From Maribacter sp. HTCC2170 (GTDB lineage: Bacteria > Bacteroidota > Bacteroidia > Flavobacteriales > Flavobacteriaceae), in the NCBI RefSeq assembly GCF_000153165.2, contig NC_014472.1, forward strand, positions 3,220,001 to 3,284,000: 64,000 nucleotides of DNA, written 5' to 3'. The notes under the pieces were generated by a model. The model was not told the DNA's origin. It ran no database searches and was given only the letters and a program-made list of their open reading frames with translations. A program made the translations under genes and the position numbers. How positions within the stretch are numbered: position 1 is the stretch's first letter; each line of letters begins with the position of its first letter. Below, piece after piece: positions 56,135 through 64,000 of the stretch.

Positions 56135-57046
56135 ATGGATAGAAGAAAATTTATTACAAAAACCTCAGCTTCGACTGCCTTTGTTGGGCTGGGAGGACTT
56201 TCTTTGGGCTCGTGCAAAAGTTTGTCAACCAATCATATTACCATCTTACACACGAATGATGTACACAGCCACATCGACGCTTTTCCAAAAACCCACTCCC
56301 ACTTTCCAAATTTGGGTGGCTTAGCCAGGAGGGCAACATTAGTTGAAACTATACGTACCGAAAACCCCAACACACTGTTACTGGACGCAGGAGACATTTT
56401 TCAAGGCACCCCTTATTTTAATTTTTATGGAGGTGAGCTAGAATTTAAATTGATGAGCAAGCTAAAATATGATGCAGCTACAATAGGAAACCACGATTTT
56501 GACAATGGCATTGATGGGTTATTTGCCCAATTACCACATGCCTCATTTGAATTATTATCGGGCAATTATGATTTTAGCAATACGGTATTAAACGGTCATG
56601 TTAAGCCCTATAACACATACAAGGTCGGTGGCTTGAAAATTGGTATTTATGGTATAGGTATTGAACTCATAGGGTTAGTCACTAAAAAACTTTTTAAAGA
56701 AACAAAATATTTAGACCCCTATGATATTGCAACCGATATTGAAACCAAACTAAAAGAAGAGGAAAATTGTGATTTGGTTATTTGTCTTTCGCATTTGGGA
56801 TATCATTATAAAAACGAAAACAAACCTGACGATTTAAAACTTGCGGCAAAAACAAAATATACTGATCTGATTATTGGAGGTCACACCCATACTTTCCTGG
56901 ACAAACCAACAGTAATCAAAAATGCGTTGGGCACGAACATATTGGTCAATCAGGTTGGTTGTTATGGGATAAACCTTGGGCGCATTGACTTTTATTTTGA
57001 TAGCGATAAAAACAAACAGTCGAAAGGGACAAGCATCATCGTTTAA
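56135..57046 (+). CDS. Metallophosphatase domain of a split 5'-nucleotidase, Tat-exported
   Basis: A 303-residue calcineurin-like phosphoesterase. The N-terminus has a twin-Arg signal (DRRKFITKTSAS) followed by a lipobox-like GSCKS. Metal-binding motifs are all present: HTNDVHSHID, LLDAGDIFQGTPY, GNHDFDNG, a His in LSHLGYHY, and GGHTHTF. It lacks the C-terminal substrate domain, which lies in the preceding gene. Four bases overlap with the convergent gene at 57043. Confidence 0.92.
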   Translation: MDRRKFITKTSASTAFVGLGGLSLGSCKSLSTNHITILHTNDVHSHIDAFPKTHSHFPNLGGLARRATLVETIRTENPNTLLLDAGDIFQGTPYFNFYGGELEFKLMSKLKYDAATIGNHDFDNGIDGLFAQLPHASFELLSGNYDFSNTVLNGHVKPYNTYKVGGLKIGIYGIGIELIGLVTKKLFKETKYLDPYDIATDIETKLKEEENCDLVICLSHLGYHYKNENKPDDLKLAAKTKYTDLIIGGHTHTFLDKPTVIKNALGTNILVNQVGCYGINLGRIDFYFDSDKNKQSKGTSIIV

Positions 57047-57354
57047 CTAACTTTCGAAGCCAAGACATATTCAACTATTTCTTTTAATTCTTCCTTAAGT
57101 GAATTCTTAGGAAAAGGTTTATTGGCCATGCGATACCAATATCCTGCATTCCATTCGTCACCTTCTTTTCGGTGTAAATACCCATGTATCCAACTGCCCA
57201 AATCATTAAGCATTTCTTGGGCAAGATCGTGTGAGGAATTCCAATTTCCTTTAGCATCAAACCATAGGGCCTTTAAACCTTCAGGCCAATCATTCGGAGG
57301 ATATTCTCTTTGAAAAGTTTCTTCAAATTCCATGTAATTATTTGGAATCATCAC
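57043..57354 (-). CDS. Small conserved-looking protein of unknown function
   Basis: A 103-residue soluble protein rich in Trp (WPEGLKALWFDAKGNWNSSHDLAQ, GSWIHGYLHRKEGDEWNAGYWYRMANKP). This pattern recurs in Bacteroidota and proteobacterial proteins of unknown function. No signal or membrane segment. It overlaps the antiporter gene by four bases, so it is probably co-translated with it. Confidence 0.75.
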   Translation of the reverse strand: MMIPNNYMEFEETFQREYPPNDWPEGLKALWFDAKGNWNSSHDLAQEMLNDLGSWIHGYLHRKEGDEWNAGYWYRMANKPFPKNSLKEELKEIVEYVLASKVS

Positions 57355-58586
57355 GATAGCTTTTTAATCAGTTTACCTACTGTCAGCCCTTGAACTATAA
57401 TGGAGAATACCACCACGATGTAGGTTATCACCAAAAACAAATCACGATGCATGTCTTGGGTTAGGCCCAATGCAAGCGCAATGGATATACCGCCCCTCAA
57501 TCCGCCCCAAGTCATAATGAGGTTGGTATTAGGGACAAAGTCCAGCTTCTCTTTGAAAAAATTAATGGGCAGCAATAGTGATAAATATCTGCACGTAAGT
57601 ATGATGGGAATTGAAATTAACCCCGCAATCATATAATCCAATTCAAACGTAAGAACTAGCATTTCCATCCCTATCAGCACAAATAAGAGCGTATTCAAGA
57701 GAATATCTATCAATTCCCAAAATTTATCTACGTATGTTTCAGTGATTTTAGACATTGAGCTTTCACGCAATGTATCATTGCCAACAACCAGCCCCGCTGC
57801 GACCATTGCCAAAGGAGCTGAAAGATGAAACTCATGAGCGATTGTGGTTCCTACCATTACAGTTGCCAAGGTGATAATGACTTCAATATCATAGTCATCT
57901 ATAGATTTCATTAATCTATAGGTAATCCAACCAATTAGTAATCCCAATAAAATTCCACCGAAAACCTCAACACCAAACAATTCCAAAACATCTAATGCGG
58001 ATACTTGTGCTTCACCTGATGATGCAAACTGGAAGATGGTCAAAAACACTACGACCCCTACCCCATCATTAAACAAGGACTCCCCGACAATTTTGGTTTC
58101 TAATTTTTTAGGAGCACCGGCCTTCTTTAAAATACCAAGTACAGCAATCGGGTCAGTTGGAGAAATCAAAGCACCAAATAACAAGCAATAAACAAAGTCA
58201 ACATCCATTCCAAAAGCCATTAATAAGTAATAAGTTGCTATTCCTACTAAAAACGTGGAAACTAAAACCCCTAAGGTCGAAAAAACCAATATAGGCCATC
58301 GTTGTACATGCAATTGTTGAAAATTGGTGTGTAATGCCCCTGCGAAGAGCAAGAAACTTAACATGATATCCAACAGCAAGGTTTTGAAATCAATTTGCTT
58401 AATAATGTACTTTTCAGCATTCAGAAGGGTGTCATCAAAATAGCTCAAGGCAAAAACCCCCAAGGTAAAAACAATGGTAATAACCATAAGGCCTATGGTA
58501 TTGGGTAGTTTTAAAAAACGAACATTGATAAAACCAAAGATGGCAGATAAAAAAACGAGAATAGTGGCTATCAGAAAATAACTCAT
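57351..58586 (-). CDS. Cation:proton antiporter, CPA1/NhaP type
   Basis: A 411-residue inner-membrane protein with about 12 helices. Core motifs include FGALISPTDPIAVLGILKKAGAPKKLETKIVGESLFNDGVGVVVFL, with the conserved ND pair, and the TWGGLRGGISIALAL helix. It exchanges Na+ or K+ for H+, so helps ion homeostasis in salt water. The usual C-terminal regulatory tail is missing. Cation specificity is not visible. Confidence 0.92.
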   Translation of the reverse strand: MSYFLIATILVFLSAIFGFINVRFLKLPNTIGLMVITIVFTLGVFALSYFDDTLLNAEKYIIKQIDFKTLLLDIMLSFLLFAGALHTNFQQLHVQRWPILVFSTLGVLVSTFLVGIATYYLLMAFGMDVDFVYCLLFGALISPTDPIAVLGILKKAGAPKKLETKIVGESLFNDGVGVVVFLTIFQFASSGEAQVSALDVLELFGVEVFGGILLGLLIGWITYRLMKSIDDYDIEVIITLATVMVGTTIAHEFHLSAPLAMVAAGLVVGNDTLRESSMSKITETYVDKFWELIDILLNTLLFVLIGMEMLVLTFELDYMIAGLISIPIILTCRYLSLLLPINFFKEKLDFVPNTNLIMTWGGLRGGISIALALGLTQDMHRDLFLVITYIVVVFSIIVQGLTVGKLIKKLS

Positions 58587-58652
58587 TGGAAGGGGTTAAA
58601 ATATATTGTATTCTTCAAAATTAACAGAAACCAAGACAAAAACACAGGTATT

Positions 58653-59237
58653 CTAATCTTTTCGCAACCAAGTATCAGGACTTAGGTAGAATATTTTCTT
58701 CCATCCTTGAACCGACTCCGAATCATAAAATTGCGGGTACGGAAAAGGTGTGGTTATCGCATAGTGCAAATGTGGTGGTTTTCCTTTTGCGTTTCCTGTA
58801 TCACCCACTGTACCTAAAACCGTTCCAGGTTTTACAGGTTGAAAGGCAAAAGCATCATTTGTATCTAAATGCGCATAATAATGAAATCGCCATTTGGGCC
58901 CCAGAATCATTACAGACTTTCCCCCTTTTCCTCCTTCATGGGTATAAACCACAATACCATGTGTTGAAGAAATCACATTTGTTCCTCTCTCAGCGAAGAT
59001 ATCAACGCCTTTATGAGTAATTGAAGTTCCCCAAGGATATGCCCAAAAAGAGTCTTCTGCCCAGCTGTTTGTTGTTGCCTCCTGAACAGGAATTATCATT
59101 TTCTGTGGAATGATGAACCCAATAACCAATATCAAAGCGATGGCCAATAGCCATTTTTTGGAATATCTGTAACGTACCAAAAATGCTATTGAAGACAATA
59201 GTGCATACCAAAAACGTCTTGTAGTGTTGGTTATCAT
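58653..59237 (-). CDS. Membrane-anchored M23 metallopeptidase
   Basis: A 194-residue protein with one N-terminal membrane helix (about 28-46, WLLAIALILVIGFIIP) and an M23/LytM-type domain. Zinc ligands are visible as the His and Asp in THKGVDIFAE and the HLHY motif (PPHLHYAI), with a further His in HYYAHLDTND. It probably cleaves peptidoglycan cross-bridges, or acts as a regulator of amidases. It lies 11 bases downstream of ligA on the same strand. Confidence 0.9.
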   Translation of the reverse strand: MITNTTRRFWYALLSSIAFLVRYRYSKKWLLAIALILVIGFIIPQKMIIPVQEATTNSWAEDSFWAYPWGTSITHKGVDIFAERGTNVISSTHGIVVYTHEGGKGGKSVMILGPKWRFHYYAHLDTNDAFAFQPVKPGTVLGTVGDTGNAKGKPPHLHYAITTPFPYPQFYDSESVQGWKKIFYLSPDTWLRKD

Positions 59238-59248
59238 TGTCTTAATTC

Positions 59249-61243
<1,995 letters not shown>

Positions 61244-62689
61244 CTAAACTTGCTCTTTTTTAATCCATTTTGGTAATGCCTTTGGTACATAAGTCTCCAT
61301 TTTTTCCAACAATCCTTCAATCGTATCATCAACCAGCAACATCGAATAGTTTTCAATCTTAAGGAATCCCTGAGCCACCATTTTACGCAACATTTTTAAT
61401 AAATCATCATAAAAGCCATTGGTGTTCAATATTCCGATCGGTTTTTGATGAAGCCCCAATTGCGCCCAGGTTATCATCTCGAACAACTCTTCCAAGGTAC
61501 CATACCCACCAGGCAAAGTAATTATACCCTCTGATCGTTCATGCATCAATAATTTTCGTTCATGCATATTTTCAGTGACGATCAATTCGGTAAGCCTTGT
61601 ATGACACACCTCTTTTAGTTTCAAAAAGTCAGGAATAATCCCTACTACCTTACCCCCTTGACTCAATGCACCTTGGGCAACTTTGCCCATTACCCCAATC
61701 TTTGCGGCCCCATAGACCAAAGTAATATTGCGTTTGGCAAGCGCCTTACCCAATTCCTCCGCTGCCTCTAGAATTCCCGGGTCAATACCTTCGCTACTTC
61801 CACAAAATACAACGATACTTTTCATATGTTGATTTTTATTATTTTGATAGATACCTTTCAACATTCTATTGTTTCCAAAGATATCTTTTCGTAATTCCAC
61901 CTCAGAAAAATAACTCTTTAAGAGTGATTTTGTCTCCTCGCCCATATATTGGTTAACCTCAAAGTAAAGGGATCCGTTTTGATCTAGGTTTTCCTTTGCA
62001 AAATCGACTATCTTTCGATAGAATACCAATGCATCATTGTCTTCAACGAACAAGGCCAATTCAGGCTCATTGTCAAGGACATTTTTATTCATCTCAGTTT
62101 TCTCCAACATCCTTACATACGGCGGATTGGAAACAATAACATCAAATTTTAAATGAAGCTCTTTCAAGGTCAAAACATCTGCCTGCAAAAATTCAACTTC
62201 GACCTGGTTCAAAATGGCATTTTTCTTTGCTACTTCCAATGCTTTATTTGAAATATCCAAAGCGTAAACCTTTGAATTTGGTAACAACTTGGCTAAAGAA
62301 ACTGCTATGCACCCGCTACCAGTACCAATATCAAGTATATTTATTTCAGATTTACCATGTTCTAAATCGGAAACAATCCAACGAACCAAATCTTCAGTTT
62401 CAGGCCTTGGAATAAGCACATTCTCGTTTACCTTAAATTCTAAATTCATAAATTGAGTCAACCCAAGAATATACTGGATGGGTCGCTCCAATTTCAATTG
62501 ACTTAGTGCCTCAAATAATGGTTGCTCTTCCTCTTTTTTAATAATCAATGATGGCTGCAAAGCCAGTACAAAACGTTCAAGTTTTAAATAATGCTCTATT
62601 GCCAGATAAAAAAAGCTAGCTACCTCATCTTTTGGATAAATGGAATCCAACTCTTTGTGATATATGTTTTTTATTTCCTTTAAAAGCAT
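61244..62689 (-). CDS. prmC: Fusion of PrmC (release factor Gln methyltransferase) and a LOG family protein
   Basis: One 481-residue frame. Residues 1-288 are a full PrmC/HemK: an N-terminal helical domain, SAM motif ILDIGTGSGCIAVSLAK and NPPYV (the catalytic pocket for the RF Gln), ending GNNRMLKGIYQ. After an 8-residue Asn/Lys/Gln linker follows a complete LOG domain of 193 residues (SIVVFCGSSEGIDPG, PGGYGTLEELFEMITW). The LOG part keeps its own Met at 61825, so a separate start is possible. LOG proteins hydrolyse cytokinin-type or related nucleotides. In other species the two are separate genes, so this may be a real fusion or a lost stop. The linker is AT-rich. Confidence 0.9.
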   Translation of the reverse strand: MLLKEIKNIYHKELDSIYPKDEVASFFYLAIEHYLKLERFVLALQPSLIIKKEEEQPLFEALSQLKLERPIQYILGLTQFMNLEFKVNENVLIPRPETEDLVRWIVSDLEHGKSEINILDIGTGSGCIAVSLAKLLPNSKVYALDISNKALEVAKKNAILNQVEVEFLQADVLTLKELHLKFDVIVSNPPYVRMLEKTEMNKNVLDNEPELALFVEDNDALVFYRKIVDFAKENLDQNGSLYFEVNQYMGEETKSLLKSYFSEVELRKDIFGNNRMLKGIYQNNKNQHMKSIVVFCGSSEGIDPGILEAAEELGKALAKRNITLVYGAAKIGVMGKVAQGALSQGGKVVGIIPDFLKLKEVCHTRLTELIVTENMHERKLLMHERSEGIITLPGGYGTLEELFEMITWAQLGLHQKPIGILNTNGFYDDLLKMLRKMVAQGFLKIENYSMLLVDDTIEGLLEKMETYVPKALPKWIKKEQV

Positions 62690-62692
62690 CTA

Positions 62693-63178
62693 TTACAATT
62701 GTTTTATCATCCAAACCGGACAAGAATAATGTCCTGTATTTCCCATTGGGGCATCTATATATTCAAATCCAGATTTTTTGTACAACCGTTGAGCAGCTTT
62801 CATATAGGGCATAGTCTCTAAATAGCATTGTTCAAAGCCAGACTCTTTTGCCCTTTCTAGGCATTTATTCATCATTACTGAACCAATACCTCTACCCCTG
62901 ACCTCTTCCAAAAAGTACATTTTTTGAAGTTCACAGACGTTGCCTTCAAAATTTTCCAGCTGAGCAATCCCTGCACAACCGATAATCTTACTATTATACT
63001 CAGCTACATAATAAGTTGCTTTTGGCACATTATAATTTTCGAACATATGGTCTAAAGCTTTGTCTGCATAAGCTGTCCCAACTTTTGGCACTCCTAAATC
63101 AACAAGTACTTTGCGAATTACTGTAGCAACTTCTTCATTGTCCTTTGGCTCAATTTCACGTATTTTTGCGTTATTCAT
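62693..63178 (-). CDS. GNAT family N-acetyltransferase
   Basis: A 161-residue acetyltransferase. The acetyl-CoA binding motif is RGRGIGSVMMNKCLERA (near residue 95) after the strand KMYFLEEV; IGCAGIAQL and the C-terminal YKKSGFEYI complete the fold. Substrate unknown. Three bases separate it from prmC; possibly one transcript into ligA. Confidence 0.92.
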   Translation of the reverse strand: MNNAKIREIEPKDNEEVATVIRKVLVDLGVPKVGTAYADKALDHMFENYNVPKATYYVAEYNSKIIGCAGIAQLENFEGNVCELQKMYFLEEVRGRGIGSVMMNKCLERAKESGFEQCYLETMPYMKAAQRLYKKSGFEYIDAPMGNTGHYSCPVWMIKQL

Positions 63179-63252
63179 GTAATGTAAAAAGCCTATGTTT
63201 TAATATCCTATTTTAGCGGAGTGAAGATACATGAATTTAATATGTATAGTAA

Positions 63253-63714
63253 GTGAAAAAAATATTTTCCATCGTTGTTTTAGTACTTTTTGTTGTCAGT
63301 TGTAAAATAAACAAGCAACCAGTATTTCTAGGTATTGAAAAAATTGACCTTGAACAAGCTACTCTAGATTCAATCACCGTAAGGGCCGATGCACTTTTCA
63401 ACAATGGGAATGATTTAGGTGGAACGTTATTGACCGATGAGATTGAGGTTTTTATTGATGATGCCTATATCGCAACCGTATCATCAGAGGCATTCAAAGT
63501 TCCCCCACAGGATACTTTCACAGTGCCTCTTAGGGTCAATTTCCCCAGTTCTAAAATATTCAATGAAAATAACGGAGGTCTTTTAGGAGCAATTATCAAA
63601 CAGGTATTGAACAAGAAGATTGAAGTGAATTTCAAAGGTGACATTACCTATAAACTTGCTGGTTTTTCATTTGATTACCCAATTGACCATACTGAAGAAA
63701 TCCATATAAAATAA
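63253..63714 (+). CDS. LEA type 2 (WHy-like) lipoprotein
   Basis: A 153-residue lipoprotein (Cys17 in FVVSCKINK). The rest matches an LEA_2/WHy beta-sandwich: FLGIEKIDLEQATLDSITVRADALFNNGND, EVFIDDAYIATV and LPLRVNFP-like strands. The start is GTG at 63253; the ATG 11 bases upstream hits a stop at once. Such domains occur in bacterial water-stress and outer-membrane proteins. One base separates it from ribD. Confidence 0.8.
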   Translation: MKKIFSIVVLVLFVVSCKINKQPVFLGIEKIDLEQATLDSITVRADALFNNGNDLGGTLLTDEIEVFIDDAYIATVSSEAFKVPPQDTFTVPLRVNFPSSKIFNENNGGLLGAIIKQVLNKKIEVNFKGDITYKLAGFSFDYPIDHTEEIHIK

Positions 63715-64000
63715 ATGTCTTTAGACCATTTATATATGCAACGGGCCTTACTGCTGGCTAAAAACGGATTAGGAACTACTGCTCCCAACCCAATGGTTGG
63801 AGCTGTACTTGTCTGTAATGAAAAGATAATTGCCGAAGGGTACACAAGCCCATATGGTGGAGCACATGCAGAGGTGAATGCCATAAATTCGGTTGAAGAT
63901 AAGTCGATTCTTGCCAACTCAACTCTATATGTAACATTAGAGCCTTGTTCACACCATGGGAAAACTCCTCCTTGCGCAGATTTAATAATAAAGCACAACA
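63715..64000 (+). CDS. ribD: Riboflavin biosynthesis protein RibD (3' end outside window)
   Basis: Deaminase/reductase of riboflavin synthesis. Visible are 95 codons of the N-terminal cytidine-deaminase-like domain: [26 protein letters not shown], zinc ligand His51 with catalytic Glu53 ([10 protein letters not shown]), and [12 protein letters not shown] with zinc ligands Cys78 and Cys87. The reductase domain lies beyond the window. The ATG follows the lipoprotein gene stop with no gap. Confidence 0.96.
   Translation, partial: MSLDHLYMQRALLLAKNGLGTTAPNPMVGAVLVCNEKIIAEGYTSPYGGAHAEVNAINSVEDKSILANSTLYVTLEPCSHHGKTPPCADLIIKHN

Overview
The window is chromosomal DNA from a marine-type member of the Flavobacteriaceae (Bacteroidota), probably related to Maribacter, Zobellia or Arenibacter. 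That placement is my inference. It rests on low GC, very dense genes, many lipoprotein signals ending in a Cys, promoters of the Bacteroidota type (TTG, about 19 nt, TAnnTTTG) with no obvious Shine-Dalgarno sequences, a PorP/SprF type IX secretion protein, a short LeuA, a YtxJ-like bacilliredoxin, and typical flavobacterial gene runs such as bamD-rpoZ-coaBC-DUF4835-recN.

Layout. 1-2.2 kb: end of a leucine operon (leuA partial, leuB). 2.2-11 kb: a TlpA-like thioredoxin lipoprotein, pheT, a fasciclin protein, a lipoprotein of unknown function, a YbiT-type ABC-F ATPase and a second thioredoxin-fold lipoprotein without CxxC. 11-16 kb: transaldolase, an SDR enzyme, the small SRP RNA (minus strand) with a clear promoter, then glutamine cyclotransferase, thioesterase and a large lipoprotein. 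16-23 kb: a regulatory and accessory island (see below). 23-31 kb: glyA, fumarylacetoacetase, a lipoprotein, ytxJ, clpB and a TetR regulator. 31-35 kb: a PorP/SprF protein with a SPOR-like tail, histidine phosphatase, smpB and pcm. 35-42.8 kb: a rightward run (Gfo/Idh oxidoreductase, 3-hydroxyacyl-CoA dehydrogenase, DUF1015, YggS, exonuclease-GIY-YIG fusion, voltage-gated K+ channel, miaA, gluconokinase) closed by a strong bidirectional terminator. 42.8-55.3 kb: leftward runs with a two-component system, coaE, YbbR, a glycosyltransferase, fabI, recN, DUF4835, coaBC, rpoZ, bamD and dapA. 55.3-64 kb: a 5'-nucleotidase split over two genes, a cation/proton antiporter, an M23 peptidase, ligA, a PrmC-LOG fusion gene, a GNAT, a small lipoprotein and the start of ribD.

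The most unusual part is 16.1-23.0 kb. Two tandem LytTR regulators have receiver domains in which the phospho-acceptor Asp is Asn. They precede a small secreted protein built of six copies of a 15-residue Cys/Asp/His repeat. Its upstream region carries three direct repeats spaced exactly 21 bp apart, the spacing expected for LytTR proteins. A terminator separates this gene from a lipoprotein-type TPR histidine kinase and its LuxR-type response regulator, and a protein of unknown family follows. A 26-bp element (24 of 26 identical) lies in front of both the second LytTR gene and the last orphan gene. I infer a dedicated sensing or surface-peptide regulon; its function is unknown.

The remaining genes are mostly core functions: translation (pheT, smpB, miaA, PrmC, SRP RNA), CoA, leucine, lysine and riboflavin synthesis, DNA repair (ligA, recN), outer membrane assembly (bamD) and proteostasis (clpB). 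No insertion sequence, prophage, CRISPR array or tRNA gene was seen.
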